Source: Methanomicrobium sp. W14
Lineage (GTDB): Archaea > Halobacteriota > Methanomicrobia > Methanomicrobiales > Methanomicrobiaceae
NCBI RefSeq assembly: GCF_017875315.1
Contig: NZ_JAGGMM010000002.1
Location: forward strand, 186,001 to 250,000
Reading direction: 5' to 3'
DNA length: 64,000 nucleotides
This document shows, one piece after another, positions 8,556 through 16,096 of the stretch (positions within the stretch are counted from its first letter, which is position 1; each line of letters opens with the position of its first letter). Position numbers and translations under genes: made by a program. Below the pieces are notes generated by a model. That model was not told where the DNA came from. It saw only the letters and a program-made list of their open reading frames with translations, and searched no databases.

Positions 8556-8627
8556 TGGGCCCGGAGGGGTTCGAACCCACGGCCTCCCGGTTATGAGCCG
8601 GGCGCTCCACCACTAAGCTACGGGCCC
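8556..8627 (-). tRNA. tRNA with anticodon CAT (elongator Met, or Ile2 if modified)
   Basis: The cloverleaf reads on the minus strand. Acceptor GGGCCCG (8627-8621) pairs with CGGGCCC, followed by discriminator A. The anticodon arm is CCCGG-CTCATAA-CCGGG, and the T loop is TTCGAAC. No CCA is encoded. The acceptor is unlike the AGCGGG start of archaeal initiator tRNAs, so an elongator Met is likeliest. C34 modification to give tRNA-Ile cannot be excluded. The T stem has one U-U mismatch. Confidence 0.93.
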
Positions 8628-8648
8628 CCCGTTTTTAAAAGTCAAGTG

Positions 8649-8729
8649 TCAGCCGCAGATGCCGTGTCCTCCGCAGGATTCAATGGGGGGCATTTGATCA
8701 TGCGGGTCCACGGCGACGGCTGTGCACAT
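8649..8729 (-). CDS. Putative 26-residue cysteine-rich peptide
   Basis: The short frame begins with ATG at 8729 and reads MCTAVAVDPHDQMPP and then IESCGGHGICG before TGA. It has three cysteines, and its end CGGHGICG looks designed for metal or thiol chemistry. Codons are GC-rich and gene-like. A TATA-like CTTTTTAA (complement of 8761-8768) lies about 35 bp upstream, consistent with a short leader. No ribosome-binding site is seen. It lies 21 bases upstream of the tRNA on the same strand, so both may share a transcript. I do not recognise the peptide. Confidence 0.35.
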   Translation of the reverse strand: MCTAVAVDPHDQMPPIESCGGHGICG

Positions 8730-8897
8730 TGGTTGTGCAAACAATATTTGTTAACACCGGTTAAAAAGATTTTGAGTCATTTCATATTTTAGCTGAAAAA
8801 AGAAACCGTAAGTCAGTTTTTTGTTTCTTTTTACGCATAGTGCTGCATAATGCTTCAGGGACTGCTAATGCCATAAATTATGTGGTAATTTGTTTAA

Positions 8898-9584
8898 TTA
8901 TGTATTTTTTTCCGTATCGACAACAGTTTCTGAATCCTGTTTTTTATCATAAACTGCGGCACTGCACTTCTCTACTTCATCCAGGTTGAGGTTTCCTGCA
9001 AAAATTTCGGCAACTTTTCGTTTGGGAAATTTCATCATATAGAAATTGCCGACCGCAGCAACTACTACCGCACCGAAAAGGACAAAGATCATGTCAAGCA
9101 TCGTATCGGTATTTCCGTGCTGCATGTTTCCGCCGAAGAAAGTATCTACGGTAAATTCGATTATCTCCCAGAAAGCCCCGAATGCCATCGTCATCATTAT
9201 TATCATGAATATTATCATCGGGCGGTTGAAGTTCATCTCGGTGTACCTGTCCATTATCAGAACAGCTGTAAACCCGAGGAGTGCTACGGTAGACCCGGAT
9301 ATAAAGTGGGCTATCTTGTCGTAATACGGGTAGAAGTCCAGGTACCACCCGAAATATTCGCCTGCAAGGTGAACGTAAAGGGAAAGGACAATCAGGAGCA
9401 TTACTCCCCATGGTATGGTGATATTTATCCTGCGCTCAACAATTGCCGGAATAAGCGTTAAGAACAGGGCGAAAACACCGCCGATGACGTAAAAATAGTA
9501 CCCTGTAAAAAGGCTGGAGATAACTATTGACAATATCATAAGCTGAAGAAAGTACGCAATTAATACCCCTATGCTAATCTTCAA
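8898..9584 (-). CDS. YjdF/DUF2238-like integral membrane protein
   Basis: A six- to seven-helix membrane protein of 228 residues. The family signature is conserved polar residues inside helices: YYDKIAHFISGSTVALLGF, FGAFWEIIEFTVDTFFGG and NTDTMLDMIFVLFGA. This resembles the YjdF (DUF2238) inner-membrane family, whose function is unknown. The cytoplasmic tail is charged (KKQDSETVVDTEKNT). The start is TTG at 9584 behind GGAGAGG. It is divergent from the IMPACT-family gene with 60 bp between, so the two promoters share that gap. Confidence 0.72.
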   Translation of the reverse strand: MKISIGVLIAYFLQLMILSIVISSLFTGYYFYVIGGVFALFLTLIPAIVERRINITIPWGVMLLIVLSLYVHLAGEYFGWYLDFYPYYDKIAHFISGSTVALLGFTAVLIMDRYTEMNFNRPMIIFMIIMMTMAFGAFWEIIEFTVDTFFGGNMQHGNTDTMLDMIFVLFGAVVVAAVGNFYMMKFPKRKVAEIFAGNLNLDEVEKCSAAVYDKKQDSETVVDTEKNT

Positions 9585-9644
9585 TTAACCCCTCTCCAAA
9601 AGCATTATTTTGTCTGTACTGATATAGTTTGTGTAGAACCGACA

Positions 9645-10022
9645 ATGCAGGAGCTCTCGGCGGTAAAATACGAGGAGAAAAAATCCCGGTTTTATGCGCA
9701 TTTATACAGGATATACTCACATGAAGAATACCCGGAAATACTGAAAATTCATGCAAAGACCTATAAAAAAGCCGCACATCACTGCTCGGCCATAAATTTT
9801 TCTGATTCGGGTGGAAGAGTCTTCCGGGAGTTTAAAAATGACGGTGAGGTCGGACACCCCGGAAGAATTCTTTCATCGGTTCTCGAAAAAAATTCACTGG
9901 ACAGTCATGCGATAGTTGTGTCACGCATATTCGGCGGGATAAAGCTTGGGCCTGCAGGCGTTTCAAGGGCGTTTCGTGATTCAGGCGAGGCCTGCGTTAA
10001 AGTTTACCTTGAAAAAAAATGA
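9645..10022 (+). CDS. IMPACT/YigZ family protein (UPF0029 N-terminal domain only)
   Basis: At 125 residues this is just the conserved N-terminal domain of the IMPACT/YigZ family. Key segments are KKAAHHCSAINF, the loop FKNDGEVGHPGRILSSVLEKN, and IVVSRIFGGIKLGPAGVSRAF. In eukaryotes IMPACT regulates Gcn1-dependent translation control; the molecular role of the prokaryotic proteins is not settled. The C-terminal ferredoxin-like domain of bacterial YigZ is absent. The gene is convergent with the methyltransferase gene that begins 9 bases further on. Confidence 0.85.
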   Translation: MQELSAVKYEEKKSRFYAHLYRIYSHEEYPEILKIHAKTYKKAAHHCSAINFSDSGGRVFREFKNDGEVGHPGRILSSVLEKNSLDSHAIVVSRIFGGIKLGPAGVSRAFRDSGEACVKVYLEKK

Positions 10023-10030
10023 AAATCCCT

Positions 10031-10654
10031 TTATGTTTTTTTAAAGGACGCATTTATCTCGGCTCTTTTGTATTCAGTTCCCTTAATTTTCATTTTCCAC
10101 CTGCTGACATTGGACGATACCGGGCTGAGACCTGAAAAAAGGTCTTTTACCTCGGCTTCGGTGAAAAAATGTGTAAGTATCCCGTTTTTTTTAAGAACTG
10201 TATTCTTTTCAGTCTCTTCTCCTGATTCGGACCGCAGATCCGAGACTTCAAATTCGGAAAAATAAAGCATACCGCCGGGTTTAAGCACTCTTGAAAATTC
10301 AAAGGCTATTTCTTTCCTTTTCACCTTTTCCGAGTGCCCGGTGATGTGGTATGCAAAAACCGCGTCAAATATACTGTTTTTAAAGGGGAGGTCCGATGCG
10401 TCGGAGACCAGAACGGATGAAAAGGAATCATTTTTCAGGTTCTGCCTGCACAAGTAAGCCGCTTTTTTCGAAAAGTCAAAGCCTGTTATATCCCACCCTT
10501 TTCCTGTCATTGAAAGGAGGTTTTTTCCGTTTCCGCACCCTGCTTCAAGGACTTTTGATCCGCGGCAAAGCCCGGGAAGACCTGAGATTTTTCCTGCCCA
10601 GACATTTCTGCATTTTTTGTAATGTTCATCCCAGAAAATGGGTGTTTCGTTCAT
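10031..10654 (-). CDS. Class I SAM-dependent methyltransferase
   Basis: A 207-residue Rossmann methyltransferase. Motif I is VLEAGCGNGKNLL, followed by the acidic second strand ITGFDFSKKAA, then DLPFKNSIFDAVFAYHITGH (motif IV region) and the post-IV segment FSRVLKPGGMLYFSEFEV. This profile is that of the methyltransferase_11 type acting on small molecules, lipids or quinone-like substrates; the substrate cannot be predicted. The C-terminal helical part FFTEAEVKDLFSGL probably caps the active site. It is monocistronic. Confidence 0.82.
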   Translation of the reverse strand: MNETPIFWDEHYKKCRNVWAGKISGLPGLCRGSKVLEAGCGNGKNLLSMTGKGWDITGFDFSKKAAYLCRQNLKNDSFSSVLVSDASDLPFKNSIFDAVFAYHITGHSEKVKRKEIAFEFSRVLKPGGMLYFSEFEVSDLRSESGEETEKNTVLKKNGILTHFFTEAEVKDLFSGLSPVSSNVSRWKMKIKGTEYKRAEINASFKKT

Positions 10655-10785
10655 ATTCCTTATAGAAGTTTTTTTCCTGTATGATTTAGTTATTTGATGA
10701 TCTGCTGTTTTTTTATGCAGTCATCACGGTGCAAAAATATTCCTTAAAAATTATCTAAAAAATGTGGTATTCTTTTTTCAGGCGT

Positions 10786-11190
10786 TTAAACGGCAATCCA
10801 TGGTGATATTGCCGACTGGTAGGATGTTGTCTTTTTTGCAGCCGTAATCTCTATTTCGGACACTGATGAGTACCCGGCGTAGCCCGAAAGTATATTTTTG
10901 AGGGCGGCAACTGAAACCGTGTATATCCCCATGTTTTCCATTATGAAGTTCACGGCTTTTTTTGAGCGTGACATTACTGCCTTTCCGGCAGCGCCGTTGA
11001 GATACCTGCCCCAGTTATGCTTCAAGTACCATACTGTTCCGGTCTCGTTCGTATACAGGATTCTTCTGATGTCCCTGACGGAAACGGCGTAGACCTTTTT
11101 TGAGATGCATATCTCCAGTATCCGCTGGCCCGAACCGTCGTAGTCCTTTGCCGGGTAGCCTGACTTCTGGATATATCCTGCTCTTTTCAT
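10786..11190 (-). CDS. Hypothetical protein (134 aa)
   Basis: I do not recognise this protein. It looks like a soluble alpha/beta domain: a strand-rich start (QRILEICISKKVYAVSVRDIRRIL), a basic middle (WYLKHNWGRYLNG) with KAVMSRSKKAVNFI, and a small-residue-rich end. There are no cysteine pairs, membrane helices or nucleotide motifs. The ATG has GGTGA seven bases upstream. The intergenic DNA upstream contains two GAAAGTG repeats. Basic surface patches would allow nucleic-acid binding, but that is speculation. Confidence 0.6.
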   Translation of the reverse strand: MKRAGYIQKSGYPAKDYDGSGQRILEICISKKVYAVSVRDIRRILYTNETGTVWYLKHNWGRYLNGAAGKAVMSRSKKAVNFIMENMGIYTVSVAALKNILSGYAGYSSVSEIEITAAKKTTSYQSAISPWIAV

Positions 11191-11457
11191 TTTTATTCAC
11201 CTGATTTTGAGATTTTTCTTTCTTAGTCACGCATTGATTATGTGAATATATATGGTGTCGCCGTGCGCGGAGTGAAAGTGCAAAAAAGCGAAAGTGAAAT
11301 CAGAATGCCCCCGTGACTTCACCTTGTGTGAATCATTTTTTATCTGAAATTGCAGGAAGGATTTTACCCGGTATGAGGATTATCTCATGTCAGGGTTCAT
11401 ACTGCATTTCGTGATGTTTACAATTCAAGTACTACCTGCAATAAACATTTCTGCCAT

Positions 11458-12078
11458 ATGAGCGGGTGTGAAAATCCGGGTGTCCGTGACAATATGCGGG
11501 TTATGACCAAAGAGGTCTCCAGCCTTATCGATGAGATATCTGATGAGGATATAACTGTATTTTTATCAGAGCTTCTGAAGGAGAGGAGAATATATGTTGC
11601 CGGCGCCGGGCGTTCAGGCTTAATAGGCAGGGCTTTTGCCATGCGCCTGATGCATATCGGGCTTGACAGTTATGTAGTTGGGGAAACGGTTACACCAGCA
11701 ATGAGAAAAGATGACCTTGCTGTAGTCTTTTCCGGGTCAGGAGAGACGAATTCCGTCGTGGATATAGCCGAGACCGCGAAATCCCTCGGGGGATTTCTGT
11801 GTCTTGTAACGGCCCATGAAAAGTCAAGGATTGCAGACATCGCGGACTGCAGGGTTGTTCTGCCTTCAAATCCGCCTTCGGATACAGAGTGGCCGAACAC
11901 ATTTGAGGTAAGACAGATTACCGGGGGCTACAAGTCCCTTTCACTTCCGCTTGCACCCATCGGGACTCTTTTTGAGACTTCTGCAATGATATTTTCAGAC
12001 GCCGTCATCGCTTCCCTTATGGAGATAAAGCACTGCGGTATTGAGGACGTTATGAAAAGACTCTCGAATGTACAATAA
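11458..12078 (+). CDS. hxlB: 6-phospho-3-hexuloisomerase
   Basis: An SIS-domain isomerase that interconverts arabino-3-hexulose 6-phosphate and fructose 6-phosphate. In archaea lacking the oxidative pentose pathway it works with hexulose-phosphate synthase to make ribulose 5-phosphate. The family blocks are YVAGAGRSGLIGRAFAMRL, YVVGETVTPAMRKDDL and FSGSGETNSVVDIAETAKS. Length of 206 residues is a little above the family's usual 180-200, owing to a stretched start; ATG at 11497 would be an internal alternative. The partner synthase is not in this window. Confidence 0.9.
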   Translation: MSGCENPGVRDNMRVMTKEVSSLIDEISDEDITVFLSELLKERRIYVAGAGRSGLIGRAFAMRLMHIGLDSYVVGETVTPAMRKDDLAVVFSGSGETNSVVDIAETAKSLGGFLCLVTAHEKSRIADIADCRVVLPSNPPSDTEWPNTFEVRQITGGYKSLSLPLAPIGTLFETSAMIFSDAVIASLMEIKHCGIEDVMKRLSNVQ

Positions 12079-12237
12079 AGTAATACAGTAAGTTCAAATA
12101 AATCTTAGCGGTTTTCAATAGATTTTAATAAATTCCACTGACGTTTTTTAACAGACAGGCCGGTCTCCCGGTAAAAATCCGCAAGAATAATATTTTATTA
12201 AGTCTTCTCTTTTCAAAAAAGAGAGGCAGTGAAATAA

Positions 12238-13362
12238 ATGGAGAGACCGGGCCTGAATGACTTTAAAATAACCTGTCCTGTATGCGGAAAAGACTGCATA
12301 AAGGACGCAGCAGATGTGTTATCCTCTATTGATACGCTGTTTTCAGGCTGTACCTCATGCACGAAGACACAACTTCGCAGAAACAGGACTATTCCTGACG
12401 ATATAAAGATAAAGGATCCCTGTCCTGATTGTGAAAGGCGTTTTATAGATGACGTAATGGTCCACTGCCACCAGATAATGAGGGAGGAGAAAGATATTCC
12501 TTTTGGAGTCTCTCTTTCAAAGACCGGAATTCCCCTTGTAACACCCGGATTTCCTATGTCCTCCCCTCCTTACCTCACGAAAGACTCGCTTGTTCTCCAG
12601 ACAGTTTATGCGGGGAGCGATTCGGCAAAAAGAATTGTAGAAGAGGTCTCCGAGGTAAAGGGGGTTATAAAGGACGCCGGTGTTGTACCCGGGGTTTCCT
12701 GCACCGGAAAAAACCGGAAAAAAGACTTAAATGAAGCAGGGGATACGGACATGAAAGCAACCGGAAAAACCCCCAAATTTCATAAAAATACTCTTCTTGC
12801 AGGCTGTGATGTCAGGTGCGATGTATTTCGTGCCGGGCAGGCCCCATTTGTCATCTACAAAAGTCAGTCCGAGATGCATATCGAGTTCCCGCGTGGATTT
12901 GACCCTAAAATAAACTCTGTCGGTATGAATGCACTGAAATATCTGCCTGAAACATTCATAGACGCCTGCTGCGGTGCGGGGACTCTCGGGATTTCTGCAG
13001 CACTTTTCGGTGTGAATTCGGTTGTGTTCAATGATATCTGGTACCCGGCAGTCTTCTGGACTATTGTCAACCTGTGCTGCAACAGGGAAATTCTTGAGAT
13101 TGAGGAGGAGGAGTTTCGTCTCGGCTATGATGAGCTAAAGAGTCTTTTCGGGACTGAAAAACCGTTCAAAGCTGCCATTTTCAGGGGAAAAAACTGCTCG
13201 TATGAAGTTTATATGGGTGACTATTCCGGTCTTTCCGAGGTTGTCTGCGGTGACAGGACACTTGCGGCTCTGGACATATTTGATAAAAATGACAGGGGCT
13301 TAATGTATGCCGCGGTTTCGGACTGGAAGATAAAAGTTGGCGGTGATGCTTTTATCCCTTGA
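12238..13362 (+). CDS. Zinc-finger-containing putative SAM methyltransferase
   Basis: The N-terminus has cysteine pairs suited to a zinc site (TCPVCGKDC near residue 13, CTSC, CPDCERR). A linker rich in charged residues follows. The C-terminal half has a methyltransferase-like core: FIDACCGAGTLGISAALFG as motif I and SVVFNDIWYPAVFWTIVNL as the next strand. No clean NPPY-type motif IV is seen, so the target (rRNA, tRNA or protein) is open. A bidentate CC in motif I is unusual. The 3' end overlaps the presumed promoter of the SRP RNA gene. It starts with ATG, with no obvious Shine-Dalgarno beyond GAGAGGCAG at 12220-12228. Confidence 0.65.
   Translation: MERPGLNDFKITCPVCGKDCIKDAADVLSSIDTLFSGCTSCTKTQLRRNRTIPDDIKIKDPCPDCERRFIDDVMVHCHQIMREEKDIPFGVSLSKTGIPLVTPGFPMSSPPYLTKDSLVLQTVYAGSDSAKRIVEEVSEVKGVIKDAGVVPGVSCTGKNRKKDLNEAGDTDMKATGKTPKFHKNTLLAGCDVRCDVFRAGQAPFVIYKSQSEMHIEFPRGFDPKINSVGMNALKYLPETFIDACCGAGTLGISAALFGVNSVVFNDIWYPAVFWTIVNLCCNREILEIEEEEFRLGYDELKSLFGTEKPFKAAIFRGKNCSYEVYMGDYSGLSEVVCGDRTLAALDIFDKNDRGLMYAAVSDWKIKVGGDAFIP
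13347..13355 (+). promoter_or_regulatory. TATA-like box for the SRP RNA
   Basis: GCTTTTATC within the last codons of the upstream gene is centred about 26 bp before the inferred SRP RNA 5' end at 13378, the normal archaeal TATA spacing. This would let the SRP RNA be transcribed independently. Confidence 0.4.
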
Positions 13363-13383
13363 GTCCCTAGTATATTAGGGACT
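13362..13383. repeat. Inverted repeat spanning the SRP RNA 5' end
   Basis: AGTCCCTA (13362-13369) is a perfect complement of TAGGGACT (13376-13383), with a 6-base loop. The right arm contains the first bases of the SRP RNA. In a read-through transcript this hairpin would compete with the normal terminal helix, so it may matter for processing. Confidence 0.5.
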
Positions 13384-13686
13384 AGTCCGGGTGGTTAGGC
13401 GTCACCTGTTACCCGAAACCGCCATTATGCGGGGGACGAAGTCCGGAGAGCGGCTTTGGCGATCTGTTCAAAGTGAATTATCCTTGACTGAGAAACCTTG
13501 TCCTGTGAGATCAGCGTAGAGTAACCGTGATTCCGGAGGGAATTGAGGTCTTTGGTTGCGGGGACCGGTCCAGGCCCGGAAGGGAGCAGACTTACCGCAA
13601 GCGTCTGGTGCCCATGGGGTTGCAGGGCGGAGAAGGGGATGTTTACGGAGTTCAGGCACGTAATTCCCATCTCCGGGCGTGTCCCT
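13378..13686 (+). ncRNA. ffs: Signal recognition particle 7S RNA (archaeal)
   Basis: The signature SRP54-binding loop is clear: GGTCCAGGCCCGGAAGGGAG and then CAGACTTACCGCAAGCGTCTG closing helix 8. The 5' Alu-like part reads GGTGGTTAGGCG and TGTTACCCGAAACCGCC. The terminal helix forms from GGGAC (13378-13382) with GTCCC (13681-13685), plus UCCGGG on both sides pairing with G-U wobbles. The size of about 309 nt is right for euryarchaea. A T-run at 13686-13690 ends it. It acts in the cytosol with SRP54/SRP19 to target proteins to the membrane. The malate dehydrogenase start codon is only 15 bases downstream. Confidence 0.95.
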
Positions 13687-13700
13687 TTTTGGTGAATTTA

Positions 13701-14678
13701 ATGGCAAAAGTAACCATTATAGGTGCTTCCGGGAAAGTAGGCCAGTTTGCCGCATATTCTGTGTCGCGTATACCTTTTGTGACAAGGATGGTTCTTTTTG
13801 GAAGGGACGGCAATGAAAATGTGCTTGAGGGCACCAAATGGGATTTTATTGACTCTTTTGCAGCGCTTGGCAGAAGTCTGAGACTTCAGTGGAGTATTGA
13901 CCCTGCGGATATACAGGACTCTGACATTGTTATAATAACGGCAGGGATTCCGCGTCATAACGGCCAGACCAGGCTTGACCTCGCGAAGAAAAACGCAGTA
14001 ATCATCGCCGGTTACGCTGAGATGATTGCAAAAAACGCTCCTGACAGCATAATACTCGTTGTAACAAATCCGGTTGACGTAATGACCGCAGTTGCCCTGA
14101 AATATTCCGGGTTTCCGCAAAACCGCGTATTCGGCCTGGGGACGCATCTGGACTCGATGCGGCTGAAATCCTTTGTTGCAAACCATTTTCAGGTTCACGT
14201 AAGCGAAGTCCATACACGTATTATAGGTGAGCACGGCGACAGTATGGTGCCCCTGTGGTCCGCGACAACTATCGGAGGAATTCAGGTGAAAAATCTTCTT
14301 GCTTTCGCAAGTCTGCCGAAAGAGGAGATGGTCCACTGGGTGAAGACTGCAGGTTCGCATATAATCGAGAAGAGCGGTGCGACAATTTACGGTCCCGGTG
14401 CTGCGATAGCGACTCTTGTGAGGACTGTTCTTGGAAATGAAAACAGGATTCTTTCTGTCTCGGCGTACGTAAAAAGCGAAGTGCACGATATAGGAAACGT
14501 CTGCATAGGCGTTCCGGCAAGACTTAACAGTCACGGTGCTTTTCCGGTCTCAATACGAATTGACGAAAGTGAGGTCAGGCAGTTTCAGCAGTCTGTCGAG
14601 AAGATTCGCGGTGTAACAGCCGAAGTTATGGAAGACCTCAAAAATCAGATGCAGGACAAAGAAAACGAAACCAACTGA
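13701..14678 (+). CDS. mdh: Malate dehydrogenase (LDH/MDH superfamily)
   Basis: Interconverts malate and oxaloacetate with NAD(P)H, feeding the partial reductive TCA branch of methanogens. The Rossmann motif is VTIIGASGKVGQFAAYSV. The loop AGIPRHNGQTRLDLAKKN carries the malate-specifying Arg, GLGTHLDSMRLKSFVA the substrate Asp/Arg, and IIGEHGDSMVPLWSATTIGG the catalytic His. The closest remembered relative is the M. jannaschii NAD(P)-type L-2-hydroxycarboxylate/malate dehydrogenase. The open frame runs into the SRP RNA; ATG at 13701 with GGTGA five bases upstream is the real start and gives 325 residues. Confidence 0.93.
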   Translation: MAKVTIIGASGKVGQFAAYSVSRIPFVTRMVLFGRDGNENVLEGTKWDFIDSFAALGRSLRLQWSIDPADIQDSDIVIITAGIPRHNGQTRLDLAKKNAVIIAGYAEMIAKNAPDSIILVVTNPVDVMTAVALKYSGFPQNRVFGLGTHLDSMRLKSFVANHFQVHVSEVHTRIIGEHGDSMVPLWSATTIGGIQVKNLLAFASLPKEEMVHWVKTAGSHIIEKSGATIYGPGAAIATLVRTVLGNENRILSVSAYVKSEVHDIGNVCIGVPARLNSHGAFPVSIRIDESEVRQFQQSVEKIRGVTAEVMEDLKNQMQDKENETN

Positions 14679-14958
14679 AAAATAATTATTATTCTGCTCT
14701 TTTAGCAATCCGGATTTGTCTGAAGGCTTTTGATGTATGGTGTTTTTTATCTTAACCGTAAAGACAGTTTGAAAACCGCAGATCCTGATTAATTTATGCC
14801 GGACAGTAAAAATTCGCTAAAGTTACGCTTTTAATGGATTGCGGCATAGCATATCTTTTGCATTTCCTGTTTTATTTTAAAAGCATCTCGTTTTATGGAA
14901 TTAAAATAGTATATGGAATTTTTGTCAATTCCAATATGCATGCCTGATATTATCTTTT

Positions 14959-15219
14959 TTATGTAAGTGTCAGGGATTCAATCTCGGCACTCTGAACACC
15001 GTCGATTGAACAGAGGATATTTTCAGCCTCTTCGGAAGCTCCTGCCTCCCCGTCGGGGATTACTATTGCAACCTTCAGGGCCGAAAGTCCGAATCCGATA
15101 GGCTCTTCCTGGATATCCTTTGTTCCCGGATATTTTTCCTTGATTGCAACCTTTAATGCCGCAAGATCAACATCCGGTGATTCGGGCATCACTTTTACGA
15201 TAATTACAACGTCACCCAT
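14959..15219 (-). CDS. ef1b: Translation elongation factor 1-beta (archaeal EF-1B)
   Basis: The archaeal guanine-nucleotide exchange factor for EF-1alpha, an 86-residue ferredoxin-like fold. Typical blocks are MGDVVIIVKVMPESPDVDL, then EEPIGFGLSALKVAIVIPDG, with the ending VQSAEIESLTLT. ATG at 15219 matches the family start; the frame open further upstream belongs to the zinc-finger gene. It follows that gene by 4 bases, so the two are translationally linked, an arrangement typical of euryarchaea. Confidence 0.95.
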   Translation of the reverse strand: MGDVVIIVKVMPESPDVDLAALKVAIKEKYPGTKDIQEEPIGFGLSALKVAIVIPDGEAGASEEAENILCSIDGVQSAEIESLTLT

Positions 15220-15223
15220 TGTC

Positions 15224-15385
15224 TTATGGCCCCTGGAATCCGCATGACTGGCAGACGTACGGGATGCTCTGGTGTCTGCACCTGTGGCATCTGTAGATAA
15301 TGCTGCCGCATTTTGGGCATTCAAATTTTGTCCATCCCGCCTCTGAAAGAGGCGCTTTACATGATGTACATTTTTCTGTTTCCAT
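15224..15385 (-). CDS. Small zinc-finger protein of the HVO_2753 type (53 aa)
   Basis: Direct translation of the minus strand gives METEKCTSCKAPLSEAGWTK followed by FECPKCGSIIYRCHRCR and VCQSCGFQGP. The four CxxC knuckles form two zinc sites, the pattern of the short archaeal zinc-finger proteins next to EF-1beta (haloarchaeal HVO_2753 is one). Their exact role is unsettled; RNA or ribosome binding is often suggested. At 53 codons it is easily missed. It sits between the mfnE-like gene (22 bases before it) and EF-1beta (4 bases after), implying one operon. Confidence 0.93.
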   Translation of the reverse strand: METEKCTSCKAPLSEAGWTKFECPKCGSIIYRCHRCRHQSIPYVCQSCGFQGP

Positions 15386-15407
15386 ACTCTTTTCTCCTAA
15401 AATTATC

Positions 15408-16052
15408 TTATAAATTCGGTGTATACCTTCTTAAAAACTTCCCATGGACATGAGTGCCGAAAAAGTCTTCACCTGACAGAAATTTCTTCAGCACTTCGGG
15501 TTTTCTGGCATTTACAACCCATGTGTCAATATTTTTTTCAAGAACGTAATGCAGAAAATACGGGTCGACCTCTTCAAACTCCTCCTCTGCGCAGACTTCC
15601 TTTAAAAAAGAGCCGTTCTTTTTCAGGCCGTCTGTGGACTTGAGTACGAGAAGGTCTGCTGAAAGGGTCTCTGCGACCCACGCAGCTATCGAGTCTGACG
15701 TTACGTCCCAGGAATGCGGGAGAGGATCTTTTTCCCTCATTATCCTGTAGGGGAGAAGGACTCTTACCCTGTCAGCGCCACCTTTCGTTTCGCAGGGGTT
15801 TTCGGTGGACTGAACTCCGAAAGATGATATGTAATGGCCGTACTGCTCCATCCCCAGGATTGCCATCCAGTGTGCGGCATCGGGTTTCGGGTCAAGCTCA
15901 CGCACAGTATCGGCAAAGACTCCGCCGCCCGGGACTATCAGGACTCTTCTGCCTGAGTCCTTAAAAATGGTGGTTACACCGGAAATAACATCTGTAAGGC
16001 TCCCTCCGGCCTTTGCAACCAGGAGACTGTCATTGTGTCCTGAGTTTTTCAT
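15408..16052 (-). CDS. mfnE: Amino-acid-kinase family protein, probable MfnE
   Basis: An amino-acid-kinase-fold protein of about 214 residues: VAKAGGSLTD at the phosphate-binding N-terminus, VLIVPGGGVFADTVREL, HSWDVTSDSIAAWVAETL, and DLLVLKSTDGLKKNG. The short length and these blocks match the methanogen kinase that phosphorylates (5-(aminomethyl)furan-3-yl)methyl phosphate during methanofuran synthesis (MfnE, MJ0458). An uncharacterised kinase of the same fold is the alternative. ATG at 16052 with GGCGAAG just upstream is preferred over TTG at 16076. It leads the operon with the zinc-finger and EF-1beta genes. Confidence 0.65.
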   Translation of the reverse strand: MKNSGHNDSLLVAKAGGSLTDVISGVTTIFKDSGRRVLIVPGGGVFADTVRELDPKPDAAHWMAILGMEQYGHYISSFGVQSTENPCETKGGADRVRVLLPYRIMREKDPLPHSWDVTSDSIAAWVAETLSADLLVLKSTDGLKKNGSFLKEVCAEEEFEEVDPYFLHYVLEKNIDTWVVNARKPEVLKKFLSGEDFFGTHVHGKFLRRYTPNL

Positions 16053-16096
16053 GTCTTCGCCAGATATAATATTCAAAAAGTCATAATAACTTCTAA

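Noticed and set aside
13527-13700. N-terminal extension of the malate dehydrogenase frame
   Set aside because: It lies inside the SRP RNA; the family start and ribosome-binding site point to ATG at 13701.
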